Assembly: GCF_900105475.1 (NCBI RefSeq)
Contig: NZ_LT629777.1
Coordinates: forward strand, 3,782,001-3,846,000
Origin: Pseudomonas asplenii
GTDB lineage: Bacteria; Pseudomonadota; Gammaproteobacteria; Pseudomonadales; Pseudomonadaceae
DNA length: 64,000 nucleotides
Reading direction: 5' to 3'
Shown: positions 25,756-35,496 of the stretch, piece by piece
How positions within the stretch are numbered: position 1 is the first letter of the stretch
Layout: the number at the start of each line of letters is the position of its first letter
Position numbers and translations under genes: made by a program
Notes under the pieces: model-generated
What the model was told of the DNA's origin: nothing
Seen by the model: the letters and a program-made list of their open reading frames with translations, nothing else
Database searches by the model: none

Positions 25756-26259
25756 TCAGGCCTTGGTGTCGATCGAGAGGCTGGCGCCGGAGCTGGCGAA
25801 CTGTTGCAGATTGAGCATCACGTTGATCGCCCGCTTGTACTCGGGGATCATGTAACTGGAGAACTGGTCGTTCTTCGTCGGGCTGTTTTGCAACGCGCTG
25901 ATCTGGTTGGCGAAGTAGTCCAGGGCGTTGAATTTATCGTTTGGTTTCTTCTGCGCGCCAGCGGTGGAGAGCAGGTTCGCGGTAGAGGCGCTGATCAGGC
26001 CCTGTTCCTTGAGCACATCGCTGTACTTGGCCAACTGCTCGGGGGTAACCGATTTCGCATCGAAGCCCTGGAACTTCGACTGCAGCTTGTCCTTGGCCAT
26101 CTTGACCGTGTCGAGCGCTGTCGGGTCCGGCTTGACGTCCTTGAGGACATCGCGGGTCTTGACCTCCTGCTTGGCGGCCTTTTCCGCCGCTGCGGTGCCT
26201 TGCTTCAGAACCCGTGAACGCATCTCGGTGGCCCAGGCGGTGATCGAACCTACGCTCAT
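25756..26259 (-). CDS. hypothetical protein, 167 aa
   Basis: Soluble, lysine- and alanine-rich, mostly helical protein with no signal peptide and no cysteine. A very good ribosome-binding site (GGAGGT) precedes ATG 26259, showing it is expressed. The C-terminus (YMIPEYKRAINVMLNLQQFASSGASL) resembles a helical tail of exported or chaperone-like proteins, but I do not recognise the family. The upstream 186 bp (26260-26445) are AT-rich and probably hold its own promoter. Confidence 0.6.
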   Translation of the reverse strand: MSVGSITAWATEMRSRVLKQGTAAAEKAAKQEVKTRDVLKDVKPDPTALDTVKMAKDKLQSKFQGFDAKSVTPEQLAKYSDVLKEQGLISASTANLLSTAGAQKKPNDKFNALDYFANQISALQNSPTKNDQFSSYMIPEYKRAINVMLNLQQFASSGASLSIDTKA

Positions 26260-26445
26260 ACGCGACCTCCAGCACTCAGGTGGCTGGTGGCCTTGGCGTC
26301 CTGCCGGGTTTCTGTTGAGAAAACCATGGGAAATATCCTGTCGATTGTAGGGTTCTTGAAAGAATTCTAATCAACTGTATCGACCGGTAATTAAATATAT
26401 TCAGTTTCGTTACAAACTTCATACAAACACCCTCAGCCCTGTCGT

Positions 26446-28272
26446 TCAAGGCTGCCACGGCGTCACATCGCCGCTGAGCTTGCGGTCGAGAAAGCAGGCC
26501 GCGCTGATCAGTGCCAGGTGGGTCAGGGCTTGCGGCGTGTTGCCCAGGTGCCGTGCCTGGGGATCGAATTCCTCGGCATACAGCCCCAGCGGGTTGGCGT
26601 AACGCAGCAACTGCTCGAACTCCAGGTGCGCCTGTTCCACGCGACCGGCGCGGGCCAGGCATTCGACGTACCAGAACGAGCAGGCGGCGAAGGCGCCTTC
26701 GTTGCCCGGCAGGCCGTCGATGGGATGGTCATCGTTGCGGTAGCGATAGACCATGCCGTCGCGCACCAGGCTTTTCTCGATGGCATCCAGGGTCGCCAGC
26801 CAGTGTGGATCGGTAGCACCGACAAAACGCACCAGGGGCATCAGCAGCATCGAACCGTCCAGCCCGGTACCGCCGGTGTGCTGGACGAAGTGCCCGTGTT
26901 CGGCGTTCCAGAAGTTGCTCCAGATATCGTTGTGGATTGCCGTACGGGTCTCGTCCCAGCGGGCGAACGGCGCCGGCAGCGAGCGCTTGGACGCCAGGCG
27001 GATGGCGCGGTCCAGGGCTACCCAGCACATCAGCCGCGAATGCAGGAAGTGATGTTTGCCGCCGCGCATTTCCCAGATACCGACATCCGGCTTGTTCCAG
27101 TTGGCGCAGACGTGGTCGATGATCTGGCCGACGCGCAGCCAGCCCTGATGGGAAATGGCTTCGCCGTATTTGTTGGTCAGGTACACCGCATCCATCAACT
27201 CGCCGAAGATATCCAGCTGGACCTGTTCCCAGGCCTGGTTGCCGATGCGTACCGGGCGGGCATTGCCGTAACCGGACAGGTGCGCCAGCTCGATCTCGGG
27301 CAGTTGCTGGTTGCCATCGATGGCATACAGGACGTTGAGTTTGACGGATTGGTCGCAACCATCGTCGATGCGCCGACGCAGCCAGCCCATGAAGTCGTTG
27401 GCCACCTCGACATAACCCAGGCGCATGAAGGCATAGACGGTGAATGACGCATCGCGGATCCAGGTGTAGCGATAGTCCCAGTTGCGTTCACCGCCGCGGC
27501 TTTCCGGCAGGCCGAAGGTTGCTGCGGCCAGGATCGCGCCGTGCTTGCGCGAAGTCAGCAGCTTGAGGGCCAGTGCCGAGCGATTGACCGCCTCGCGCCA
27601 GCGACCCCGGTAGGTGGAGCGGCCGATCCAGTGCTGCCAGAAGGTCAGGGTATGTTGCAGCGCGACGCCGCTCTCGCCGAGCTTGACCCGTGGATCATCG
27701 ACGGCGCCGAGAAGGAATTCGGCTTCCTGCTCCTGACCCAACTCGAAGGTGGCAACGGCGGCCTGTTGTTCCAGGCGCAACGGCTGGTCGGCGCACAGGC
27801 GCAGACTCGGTTGGCCGGGGGCGTCGAAGCAGACGTCGGCGCCATCAAGCCGGGCCATGGTCGCAGCGCGCGCATAGTCATGCCGCACGGCGCAGCACAT
27901 ATGGAACCTGGCGTGGCCGCTGACCACCCGGACGCGACGGATCAGCAGGGGCAGGTCATCCTCGTTATCGCTGATCGGCAGCAGGTCGGTGATTTCCACC
28001 ACCGCCTGGGCACTCAGCCAGCGGGTGCGCAGCACATTGGTGTCGGGCAGGTAGATCTGCTCGCGCCGCGCGTCGGGCAGGTCAGGCGCCAGCTGGAAGA
28101 TCCCGGCGTCGGGGCTGTCGAGCAGGGCGCAGAAGATCGCCGGGCTGTCGAAGGCCGGCCAGCAGAAGAAATCGACGCTGCCGCGGTCATTGATCAGCGC
28201 GGCGCTGCCCATGTCACCGATGACGCCGTGGGCTTCGATGGGACTCTGGGGTTCCTGGGGGTGATCGGTCAT
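26446..28272 (-). CDS. glycoside hydrolase family 15 protein (glucoamylase/trehalase-like)
   Basis: 608-residue cytoplasmic enzyme. The N-terminal beta-sandwich starts IEAHGVIGDMGSAALINDRGSVDFFCWP, the form shared by bacterial GH15 enzymes. The (alpha/alpha)6 barrel begins near residue 240 with ESRGGERNWDYRYTWIRDASFT, the first subsite segment, and the catalytic acids are expected in GIWEMRGGKHHF and in the C-terminal NPLGLYAEEFDPQARHLGNTPQA. Likely cleaves alpha-glucosidic bonds of trehalose, maltodextrin or a related storage sugar. ATG 28272 has GGAG ahead; an upstream extension is rejected. No other glycogen or trehalose gene is adjacent. Confidence 0.88.
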   Translation of the reverse strand: MTDHPQEPQSPIEAHGVIGDMGSAALINDRGSVDFFCWPAFDSPAIFCALLDSPDAGIFQLAPDLPDARREQIYLPDTNVLRTRWLSAQAVVEITDLLPISDNEDDLPLLIRRVRVVSGHARFHMCCAVRHDYARAATMARLDGADVCFDAPGQPSLRLCADQPLRLEQQAAVATFELGQEQEAEFLLGAVDDPRVKLGESGVALQHTLTFWQHWIGRSTYRGRWREAVNRSALALKLLTSRKHGAILAAATFGLPESRGGERNWDYRYTWIRDASFTVYAFMRLGYVEVANDFMGWLRRRIDDGCDQSVKLNVLYAIDGNQQLPEIELAHLSGYGNARPVRIGNQAWEQVQLDIFGELMDAVYLTNKYGEAISHQGWLRVGQIIDHVCANWNKPDVGIWEMRGGKHHFLHSRLMCWVALDRAIRLASKRSLPAPFARWDETRTAIHNDIWSNFWNAEHGHFVQHTGGTGLDGSMLLMPLVRFVGATDPHWLATLDAIEKSLVRDGMVYRYRNDDHPIDGLPGNEGAFAACSFWYVECLARAGRVEQAHLEFEQLLRYANPLGLYAEEFDPQARHLGNTPQALTHLALISAACFLDRKLSGDVTPWQP

Positions 28273-28378
28273 GGCCGCGAGACTCCGGGTCGGGGAACAG
28301 GCTGCGGTGAGTGTGCGGGTTGGCGGCACTCACTGAGCTGACCGGTATTGCTCGACGGAAGTTCAGGCCGATAGCGGT

Positions 28379-28510
28379 TTACTGTTCTGGCGCCTCGGCG
28401 GCCTGGACCAGGGGCGAAAGGCTCAGCAGCAGGCAGGCTAAGGTGCCGCAGGCGGGAAGGGCGTTCCATGCAGGAAGTACCCGTGGGGCGTGGGGAAAGA
28501 GATCGATCAT
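28379..28510 (-). CDS. possible 43-residue membrane or exported peptide
   Basis: Short frame with a hydrophobic core CLLLSLSPL preceded by basic residues and followed by VQAAEA, which looks like a signal peptidase cleavage site leaving a very short tail. GAGAGG lies only 2-3 nt before ATG 28508-28510, so the start is doubtful. Located between the 2-hydroxyacid dehydrogenase and GH15 genes on the same strand. No family recognised. Confidence 0.3.
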   Translation of the reverse strand: MIDLFPHAPRVLPAWNALPACGTLACLLLSLSPLVQAAEAPEQ

Positions 28511-28531
28511 GGCCTCTCGCTCACTGCGTCA

Positions 28532-29476
28532 TCACTCGGGCAGTGCAACAGGCGTGAGTACCGGTTGGCCGGAAAAGTACGCCAGCAGATTCTGCGCCAC
28601 CAGACTGACCGTTGCCTGCGAGGCCTCCGGCGACAGACCGGCGACGTGGGGTGTCAGCACGACATTGGGCAGGCCCTTGAGCACGTCCGGCACATTCGGC
28701 TCGTCGTCGAACACATCCAGTGCCGCACCGGCGATCCGCCCTTGCTCCAGCGCCGTCACCAGTTCGTCGGTGAGCACCACGCTGGCGCGGGCGATATTGA
28801 CGAGGAAACCGTCCGGGCCCAGGGCCTCCAGCTCCGGCTTGCCAATCAGGCCGTTGGTCGCGGCGCCACCCGGTGTAGCGATGATCAGGTAGTCCGAGGC
28901 GGCAGCCAGTTCGGCCGGTGTGGCGCAATAGGTATATTCGAGGTCTTCGCGTTGCCGGCGATTGTGGTAACTCACCGACATGCCGAAACCGAGTGCGGCA
29001 CGTTGGGCAATCGCCAAACCGACGGCGCCCATGCCGAGAATGCCCAGGCGCTTGCCGCCCAGCGACGGGCGCATCAGCTTGCGCCATTCGCCACGGCGCA
29101 CCGAGGCGTCGGCCCGTGGAATGTCACGCACCAGCGACAACAGCAGGGCCATGGCGTGATCAGCCACCGACGAGGCATTGGCGCCGGCGCCGTTGGTGAC
29201 GACGATGCCCCGTTGTCTGGCCGCCTGCAGGTCGACCTTTTCGTAACCGGCACCGATCACGCAGATGATTTCCAGCAGCGGCAGGGCGGCGATCTCATCG
29301 GCGAACAGACCGAGCGGGCCACGCGTCAGCACCGCCTTGATCCGTTGGCCATGGGTGGCGATGGCTTCGGCGCGCAGAGCGTTGTTGGGCGCCAGGATCA
29401 GCTCGAAACCCTGGCGTTCGATGATTGGCAGGTATTCGTTGACGGTTTCCGTCAGCACCAGTACTACGTTGGACAT
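28532..29476 (-). CDS. D-isomer-specific 2-hydroxyacid dehydrogenase
   Basis: 314-residue NAD(P)-dependent oxidoreductase. The Rossmann motif GMGAVGLAIAQRAALG lies in the middle; the active-site Arg is in NIARASVV, the Glu in DVFDDEPNVP and the catalytic His in VLTPHVAGL. The fold and spacing fit glyoxylate/hydroxypyruvate reductase or related 2-ketoacid reductases. The long upstream extension of the frame is ignored; ATG 29476 gives the normal start (MSNVVLVLTE). It lies downstream of the efflux pair on the same strand, but no functional link is evident. Confidence 0.88.
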   Translation of the reverse strand: MSNVVLVLTETVNEYLPIIERQGFELILAPNNALRAEAIATHGQRIKAVLTRGPLGLFADEIAALPLLEIICVIGAGYEKVDLQAARQRGIVVTNGAGANASSVADHAMALLLSLVRDIPRADASVRRGEWRKLMRPSLGGKRLGILGMGAVGLAIAQRAALGFGMSVSYHNRRQREDLEYTYCATPAELAAASDYLIIATPGGAATNGLIGKPELEALGPDGFLVNIARASVVLTDELVTALEQGRIAGAALDVFDDEPNVPDVLKGLPNVVLTPHVAGLSPEASQATVSLVAQNLLAYFSGQPVLTPVALPE

Positions 29477-29639
29477 GCGGCTCTCCGCCAGTCGGCCAGT
29501 TGATGTCGGCCAAGCTACCGCTGGGGCCTGTTGCGGGCAAGCCCCAAAAATCATCCCTCGGCAGGCTGCCCTGCATGAGCCGGCAAACCGGCTGTTGCAG
29601 AGTGGGAGGGGCTGCACCGGGTGTTGTGGGCGTTCAGGC

Positions 29640-31190
29640 TCAATGCGCCTCACCGGTCTTGACGCCTGCTGGCAGTGCCCTTGTCAGCAACACCGCGAGC
29701 ATGCTGATACCCAGGGTGATCCCGACGAAATGAAAGGCGTCGTTGTAGGCCATGATCATTGCCTGCTGGTGGGTGATTTCACTGAGTTTGCCCAGCGCGG
29801 CCGTCTCGCTGCCAAGCTTCTGCGTCAAAAGTGCCAGTCGCTCGGCCACTTGCGGGTTGGAGGGGACGATGGCTTCGCGCAGGTAGTCGAAATAGGCCTT
29901 GGTTCGCGCATCCAGCAGGGTGGCGAGCAGCGCGATGCCGATGGCGCCGCCGAGGTTGCGCAGGATGTTGAACAGGCTGGAGGCCGAGCCGGCATCCTGG
30001 GGCTGGATGTAGGCGGTGGCGATCAGCGAGATGGTGACCATGATCAGTGGCTGGCCGAGGGCTCGGATGATCTGGATCTGGTTGAATTGCGGGCCGGCGA
30101 AGTCCGGGTTGAGCACTCCCGAGGAAAAGCTCGCCAACCCGAACAGGCCGAAACCCAGGGCACAGAGCAGTTTTGGCGAAACAAGCTTCATCAGTTTGGG
30201 CACCAGCGGAATCAGGAACAGTTGCGGCACGCCCATCCACATGATCACCTCGCCGATCTGCAAGGCGTTGTAATTCTGGATCTGCGCCAGGTACAGCGGC
30301 AGCAGGTAGATCGAGCCATACAGGCCTACGCCCATGCCCAGGCTGGAAATGCTCGACAGCCCGAAGTTGCGGTTGCGCAGGATGCGCAGGTTGATCAGCG
30401 GGTTGGGCTTGGACAGTTGCAGGATCACGAAGGTGATCAGGCTCAGCACGGCGATGCTGCCCAGGCTCAGGATCAACTGCGATTCCAGCCAGTCCTTGCG
30501 ATGCCCTTCCTCCAGAAAGACCTGCAGACAGCCCAGACCGATGCCGAGTGTGACAATTCCGGCGTAGTCGGTGCTCTTGAGCAGTTCCCAGTGGGCGTCC
30601 TTTTTCTCCAGGCCATAGAGCAGGCCGGCGATCATGATCAGGCCGGGCGGAATGTTGATGTAGAAGATGTATTCCCAGCCCCAGTTTTCCGTGAGCCAGC
30701 CGCCCAGGGTCGGGCCGATCGAGGGGGCGAAGGTGGCGGTCATGGCGAACATCGCCATGCCCTTGGCGCGGTGGTGTTCCGGCAGCTTGATCAGGGTCAG
30801 GGTGAAGGCCAGCGGGATCAGCGCGCCGCCGGTAAAGCCCTGCATGGCACGGAACACGATCATGCTTTCCAGGTTCCAGGCCATCGAACACAGCAACGAC
30901 GAGGCGAGGAAGCCCAGCGAGACCCAGGTCGCCAGGCGCCGGGCCGAGAGCAACTGCACCAGCCAGGCGGTCAGCGGGATCATGATGATCTCGGCCACCA
31001 GGTAGGAAGTGGAAATCCACGAACCTTCTTCCAGGGTCGCCGACAGGGCGCCCTGGATGTCCTTGAGCGAGGAGTTGGTGATCTGGATGTCGAGCACTGC
31101 CATGAAAGCACCGAGCATCACGCTCATCACCGCGATCCAGTCGCGCCGGGTCGGTTCGGCGACGGCGCGGATCAGCGCATCACCGGCCAT
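29640..31190 (-). CDS. emrB: DHA2-family MFS drug exporter, EmrB-like
   Basis: 516-residue 14-TM proton antiporter. Early motifs LGAFMAVLDIQITNSSLKDIQ and the WISTSYLVAEII segment are the DHA2/EmrB signature, and GFTGGALIPLAFTL is motif-C-like. With EmrA and an outer-membrane TolC-type channel it pumps hydrophobic compounds out of the cell. Its start overlaps emrA by 11 nt. In P. aeruginosa the homologous pair sits beside gltX, as here. The outer-membrane partner is not encoded nearby. Confidence 0.92.
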   Translation of the reverse strand: MAGDALIRAVAEPTRRDWIAVMSVMLGAFMAVLDIQITNSSLKDIQGALSATLEEGSWISTSYLVAEIIMIPLTAWLVQLLSARRLATWVSLGFLASSLLCSMAWNLESMIVFRAMQGFTGGALIPLAFTLTLIKLPEHHRAKGMAMFAMTATFAPSIGPTLGGWLTENWGWEYIFYINIPPGLIMIAGLLYGLEKKDAHWELLKSTDYAGIVTLGIGLGCLQVFLEEGHRKDWLESQLILSLGSIAVLSLITFVILQLSKPNPLINLRILRNRNFGLSSISSLGMGVGLYGSIYLLPLYLAQIQNYNALQIGEVIMWMGVPQLFLIPLVPKLMKLVSPKLLCALGFGLFGLASFSSGVLNPDFAGPQFNQIQIIRALGQPLIMVTISLIATAYIQPQDAGSASSLFNILRNLGGAIGIALLATLLDARTKAYFDYLREAIVPSNPQVAERLALLTQKLGSETAALGKLSEITHQQAMIMAYNDAFHFVGITLGISMLAVLLTRALPAGVKTGEAH

Positions 31191-32226
31191 TGGCGGTGTC
31201 GCGGATATCGACCTTGACGGTCACCGACATGCCCGGTCGGATCAGGCCGTGCAACGGGTTGTCGGCGGCGAAGATCAGCTTGACCGGAATCCGCTGCACC
31301 ACCTTGGTGAAGTTGCCGGTGGCATTGTCCGGTGGCAACAGGCTGAACTGCGCGCCGGAGGCGGCGAACAGGCTGTCGACCCGGCCCTGGATCGGTGTGT
31401 CTTCATAGGCATCGAACCGCAGCGTGGCGCTTTGTCCGGGGCGCATGTGGCCGATCTGGGTTTCCTTGAAGTTGGCCTGGACCCAGATGTCCTGATCCGG
31501 AACGATCGACAGCAGGTAGGCGCCGCTCTGCACGTACTGGCCGTTGCGAGCCGCGCGCTGGCCGACCATGCCGCTGATCGGCGCGCGGATTTCGCTGCGG
31601 CTCAGGTTCAGTTCGGCCTGGGCCAGCTCGGTGCGGGCGCTGGCGATCTGGCCGTCGAGGCGCTTGAGTTCGGCGGTCAGGGCATTGACCTGCTGGCGCT
31701 GGCTTTGCAGGTCGGCCTGGGCCTTGGCGACCTGGGAGCGGGCGATGTGGTTGTCGGCGGACAGAGTGGTGACCCGCTCCTCGGAGACATAACCGGGCTT
31801 GCGCAGGGTTTGCGCCCGCGACAGGTCGATCTGCGAACGGCCCAGGCTGGCCTGACTGGCAGCGACCTGGGCGTCGGCGGCGGCAATCAGGCTGGCCTGC
31901 TGGGTCAGTTTGCTCTGCGCCTGCAGCCGTTCGGCTTCGCGGGTGGCGAGGGTGGCATTGGCCCGCTCGACCGCCAGTTGGAAGTCGGCGCCCTCCAGGC
32001 GGACCAGCAACTGGCCTTGTTCGACATGTTGGTTGTCGGCCACCAGCACCTGGTCGATACGGGCCGCGAGCTGGCTGGAAACCCGGGTGATCTCGCCCTG
32101 GACATAAGCGTTGTCGGTGCTTTCATAAAAGCGTCCACGCCAGAACCACTCGGCGAAGAAACCGAGGGCGATCAGCAGGACGAGCAGCAGGAACACGAAC
32201 AGGCGGCGTTTGAGTTGGGCAGGCAT
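31180..32226 (-). CDS. emrA: HlyD/EmrA-type membrane fusion protein
   Basis: 348-residue periplasmic adaptor with one N-terminal membrane anchor (FVFLLLVLLIALGFF), the biotinyl-lipoyl-like segments (TDNAYVQGEITRVSSQLAARI and RAPISGMVGQRAARNGQYV) split by a long coiled-coil hairpin (about 85-195), and a C-terminal beta-barrel. It links EmrB to an outer-membrane channel. ATG 32226 is used; a TTG two codons earlier is possible and no strong SD is visible for either. Divergent from gltX. Confidence 0.92.
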   Translation of the reverse strand: MPAQLKRRLFVFLLLVLLIALGFFAEWFWRGRFYESTDNAYVQGEITRVSSQLAARIDQVLVADNQHVEQGQLLVRLEGADFQLAVERANATLATREAERLQAQSKLTQQASLIAAADAQVAASQASLGRSQIDLSRAQTLRKPGYVSEERVTTLSADNHIARSQVAKAQADLQSQRQQVNALTAELKRLDGQIASARTELAQAELNLSRSEIRAPISGMVGQRAARNGQYVQSGAYLLSIVPDQDIWVQANFKETQIGHMRPGQSATLRFDAYEDTPIQGRVDSLFAASGAQFSLLPPDNATGNFTKVVQRIPVKLIFAADNPLHGLIRPGMSVTVKVDIRDTANGR

Positions 32227-32450
32227 GGGCAACGATCGAAATAATTAGTGAACTTCTCGGTAGATAAATCTGGCACAGCGCAACTGATGGGTAAATGCCA
32301 CCTACGGAGAAAGCCGGTTTTTATCGGCAGGGCGCCATTTTTATCGCGAAGCTTGGCTTATATGCCCTCTGCCTGGTGTCCATGCTGGAGGCGAAGGTGG
32401 TCGTCCTGTTACCATTCGTCCTTTGTTTTATCTCTATTTCGAGACCGCTC

Positions 32451-33932
32451 ATGACCACTGTCCGCACTCGCATCGCGCCGTCGCCTACTGGCGATCCCCA
32501 CGTTGGCACCGCCTACATTGCCTTGTTCAACTACTGCTTTGCCAAGCAGCACGGTGGCGAGTTCATCCTGCGGATCGAAGACACCGATCAGTTGCGCTCG
32601 ACCCGCGAGTCCGAACAGCAGATTTTCGATGCGCTGAAATGGCTGGGTATCACCTGGGCCGAAGGTCCGGATGTCGGTGGCCCGCACGGCCCGTACCGGC
32701 AGAGCGAGCGTAGCGAGATCTACAAGCAGTACACCCAGCAACTGGTCGACATGGGGCATGCTTTCCCGTGCTTCTGCACCGCCGAAGAGCTGGATCAGAT
32801 GCGCGCCGAGCAGATGGCCCGTGGCGAAACCCCACGCTACGACGGCCGCGCCCTGCTGCTGTCGAAAGAGGAAGTGGCCCGTCGCCTGGCCGCTGGCGAA
32901 CCCCATGTGATCCGCATGAAGGTGCCGAGCGAAGGCGTCTGCGTGGTGCCGGACATGCTGCGTGGCGATGTCGAGATCCCGTGGGATCGGATGGACATGC
33001 AGGTCCTGATGAAGACCGACGGTCTGCCGACCTACTTCCTGGCCAACGTGGTCGATGATCACTTGATGGGCATCACCCACGTACTGCGTGGCGAAGAGTG
33101 GCTGCCGTCGGCGCCCAAGCTGATCCTGCTCTATGAGTACTTCGGCTGGGAGCAGCCGCAGCTGTGCTACATGCCGCTGCTGCGTAACCCGGACAAGAGC
33201 AAGCTGTCCAAGCGCAAGAACCCGACCTCGGTGACTTTCTACGAGCGCATGGGCTTTTTGCCCGAGGCGATGCTCAATTACCTGGGCCGTATGGGCTGGT
33301 CGATGCCGGACGAGCGCGAGAAGTTCTCGCTGCAGGAAATGGTCGACCACTTCGACCTGTCCCGTGTCTCCCTCGGTGGGCCGATTTTCGATATCGAGAA
33401 GCTGTCGTGGCTCAACGGCCAGTGGCTGCGTGACCTGCCGGTGGAAGAGTTCGCCAGCCGGGTGCAGAACTGGGCGTTCAATCCCGAGTACCTGATGAAG
33501 ATCGCGCCGCTGGTGCAGAGCCGCGTCGAGACCTTCAGCCAGGTCGCGCCCCTGGCGAATTTCTTCTTCGCTGGCAGTCTGCCGCTGGACGCCAGGTTGT
33601 TCGAGCACAAGAAGCTCTCGCCCGAAGATGTGCGCAAACTGATGCAACTGATCCTCTGGAAGCTGGAAAGCCTGCGCCAGTGGGAGAAGGACAACATCAC
33701 CGCGACCATTCAGGCGGTGGTCGATGCCCTGGAGTTGAAGCTGCGTGATGCCATGCCGCTGATTTTCGCCTCGATCACCGGGCAGGCCAGCTCGGTATCG
33801 GTGCTCGACGCGATGGAAATCCTCGGCCCGGACCTGACGCGTTTCCGGCTGCGTCAGGCCTTGGAACTGCTGGGTGGCGTATCGAAGAAAGAAAACAAGG
33901 AATGGGAAAAGCTGCTGGGCACTATTGCCTGA
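32451..33932 (+). CDS. gltX: glutamyl-tRNA synthetase
   Basis: Class I aminoacyl-tRNA synthetase, 493 residues. The HIGH-type motif appears in [17 protein letters not shown] and the KMSKS-type motif as KLSKRKN; the C-terminal half is the helical anticodon-binding domain. A 52-codon upstream extension of the frame is rejected because ATG 32451 gives the family N-terminus. It charges the tRNA-Glu genes encoded just downstream. A hairpin (CCCCCGG-TTTT-CCGGGGG, 33999-34016) follows the gene. Confidence 0.97.
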   Translation: MTTVRTRIAPSPTGDPHVGTAYIALFNYCFAKQHGGEFILRIEDTDQLRSTRESEQQIFDALKWLGITWAEGPDVGGPHGPYRQSERSEIYKQYTQQLVDMGHAFPCFCTAEELDQMRAEQMARGETPRYDGRALLLSKEEVARRLAAGEPHVIRMKVPSEGVCVVPDMLRGDVEIPWDRMDMQVLMKTDGLPTYFLANVVDDHLMGITHVLRGEEWLPSAPKLILLYEYFGWEQPQLCYMPLLRNPDKSKLSKRKNPTSVTFYERMGFLPEAMLNYLGRMGWSMPDEREKFSLQEMVDHFDLSRVSLGGPIFDIEKLSWLNGQWLRDLPVEEFASRVQNWAFNPEYLMKIAPLVQSRVETFSQVAPLANFFFAGSLPLDARLFEHKKLSPEDVRKLMQLILWKLESLRQWEKDNITATIQAVVDALELKLRDAMPLIFASITGQASSVSVLDAMEILGPDLTRFRLRQALELLGGVSKKENKEWEKLLGTIA

Positions 33933-33998
33933 ATCAGCGCCTGAGCCGGTCATGGCCACGCCACCAGCGGATTCACGGGTTGTGGGCGTGGTCGACAA

Positions 33999-34016
33999 CC
34001 CCCGGTTTTCCGGGGG
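33999..34016 (+). terminator. hairpin after gltX
   Basis: CCCCCGG/CCGGGGG with a TTTT loop, 67 bp after the stop; no T-run, so function is likely but not certain. Confidence 0.5.
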
Positions 34017-34073
34017 AGGGCGGTAAGTGATTGTTATCGCGGAAAAATCTTTTGGAATTTGTTCAAAAAAAGT

Positions 34074-34102
34074 TTGACAGGGCAGTGGGTCGCACTTAAT
34101 AT
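34074..34102 (+). promoter_or_regulatory. strong sigma-70 promoter of the tRNA-Ala/Glu operon
   Basis: Consensus -35 TTGACA (34074-34079), a 17-bp spacer and -10 TAATAT (34097-34102), followed by a GC-rich discriminator (GCGCCCC) typical of stringently controlled stable-RNA promoters. Confidence 0.9.
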
Positions 34103-34170
34103 GCGCCCCGTCCACAAGGCAACACGGAAACACAGCGGCAACGCTGACATGACGTGAAGCCTGACATTGT

Positions 34171-34246
<76 letters not shown>

Positions 34247-34331
34247 ATTTAGAAGCTTCAGGTTGCGCTACACTGACCTGGAGTTTGTACCACGAATCGG
34301 AACCAGCGCCGATAGGGTACACAAGGGTTAC

Positions 34332-34407
34332 GTCCCCTTCGTCTAGTGGCCTAGGACACCGCCCTTTCACGGCGGTAACAGGGGTTCGAGTCCCCTAGGG
34401 GACGCCA
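34332..34407 (+). tRNA. tRNA-Glu (TTC), copy 1
   Basis: 76-nt cloverleaf, acceptor GTCCCCT/AGGGGAC, anticodon TTC at 34366-34368, encoded CCA. Identical to the copy at 34665. Confidence 0.97.
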
Positions 34408-34463
34408 GCTTTACACAAGTGACATTGCAACTCGATGTCGCTGCGCCGCAAGGCGAAAAATCC

Positions 34464-34539
<76 letters not shown>

Positions 34540-34664
34540 ATTTACGGTTCAAGGTCTGGCCACACCGGTCTTGAGCTGATGTTGCAGGTGCTGCAGGTTG
34601 ATCAAGGTCACCTGGCAGTCGAAGTCGCCAACAAGCCGACTCCTGTAATGCAAGAAGGGTTTGC

Positions 34665-34740
34665 GTCCCCTTCGTCTAGTGGCCTAGGACACCGCCCTTT
34701 CACGGCGGTAACAGGGGTTCGAGTCCCCTAGGGGACGCCA
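34665..34740 (+). tRNA. tRNA-Glu (TTC), copy 2
   Basis: Sequence identical to the first tRNA-Glu; last gene of the four-tRNA operon. Confidence 0.97.
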
Positions 34741-34746
34741 CGATTG

Positions 34747-34765
34747 CCCGCTCTGCGGGGTTTTT
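34747..34765 (+). terminator. terminator of the tRNA-Ala/Glu operon
   Basis: CCCGC-TCT-GCGGG followed by GTTTTT, 7 bp after the last tRNA. Confidence 0.8.
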
Positions 34766-34766
34766 A

Positions 34767-34802
34767 AGGGTCATTCATTATTGAATGGCCCTTTTGTTTT
34801 TC
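34767..34802 (+). terminator. second, longer terminator hairpin
   Basis: AAGGGTCATTCA and TGAATGGCCCTT pair over 12 bp (one G-T) and are followed by a T-rich run. Confidence 0.85.
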
Positions 34803-34879
34803 TGGCGTTTAGCCTTTTCGCCCTGAATCCCTTTTCGCTTCTCTCAGTCGGACCAACGGTCAGGCGAAAACCTTGCGAA

Positions 34880-34903
34880 AAAATATTATGAGAATAATAT
34901 TTT
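34880..34903. promoter_or_regulatory. perfect 10-4-10 operator of the TetR gene
   Basis: AAAATATTAT-GAGA-ATAATATTTT is a perfect inverted repeat 24 bp upstream of the TetR start, the usual location of an autoregulatory TetR site. Confidence 0.7.
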
Positions 34904-34926
34904 CGACGTAATACTTGGAGATGGCA

Positions 34927-35466
34927 ATGAACGATAAAAAGGCTCAGACCCGCGAACGAATCCTGCAGGCTGCCAGCGCCGCGTTGATCCAGCGTGGCCC
35001 GGCCGAGCCTAGCGTGAGTGAGGTGATGGCTGCCGCCGGCCTGACCGTGGGCGGCTTCTACGCGCATTTCGAGAGCAAGGATGCGTTGATGCTCGAAGCA
35101 TTCAAGCAATTGCTTTCGCAGCGTCGAGCGAAGATCGAGGAAGTCGACGACCAGTTGGGTGGCGAAGAACGACGAGCACTGATTGCTGCGTTCTACCTGT
35201 CGCGCAAGCACCGCGATGCTGTCGAGCGGGGCTGCCCGCTGCCTGCCGTGGTGGGTGAGATCGGCAGCCTGCCAGCGTGCTTTCGCGAAGCACTCAACGA
35301 GCATGTGGAGTTGATGGTCGCACAGCTCGCGGCCAGCCCCGAGGATACCGACAAGGCCCTGGCCGATATCGCCCTGATGATTGGCGGCCTGGCCGTTGCC
35401 CGGGCGCTGGGTCCGGGCGAGCTGTCCGACAGAATGTTGCGTGCTGCCAAGTCGGCAGTGCGCTGA
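34927..35466 (+). CDS. TetR-family transcriptional regulator
   Basis: 179-residue repressor. The N-terminal HTH is clear: TRERILQAASAALIQRG, then VSEVMAAAGLTVGGFYAHFESKDALMLEAF. The C-terminal ligand domain resembles the group that controls small hydrolase or dehydrogenase genes. ATG 34927 is chosen because GGAG lies 6 nt upstream; the ATG at 34921 abuts the SD. It probably binds the palindrome at 34880-34903 and controls itself and the hydrolase gene 30 bp downstream. Confidence 0.9.
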   Translation: MNDKKAQTRERILQAASAALIQRGPAEPSVSEVMAAAGLTVGGFYAHFESKDALMLEAFKQLLSQRRAKIEEVDDQLGGEERRALIAAFYLSRKHRDAVERGCPLPAVVGEIGSLPACFREALNEHVELMVAQLAASPEDTDKALADIALMIGGLAVARALGPGELSDRMLRAAKSAVR

Positions 35467-35496
35467 AGCTTTGGTCCTGGGCTGAGGTCATACGCG

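Noticed and set aside
29265..31217. 650-codon plus-strand frame opposite emrB
   Set aside because: Composition is Gln/Asp/His-rich as expected for an antisense shadow; the minus strand encodes a clear membrane transporter.
32409..34133. 574-codon minus-strand frame opposite gltX
   Set aside because: Covers gltX and its intergenic region without any domain; shadow.
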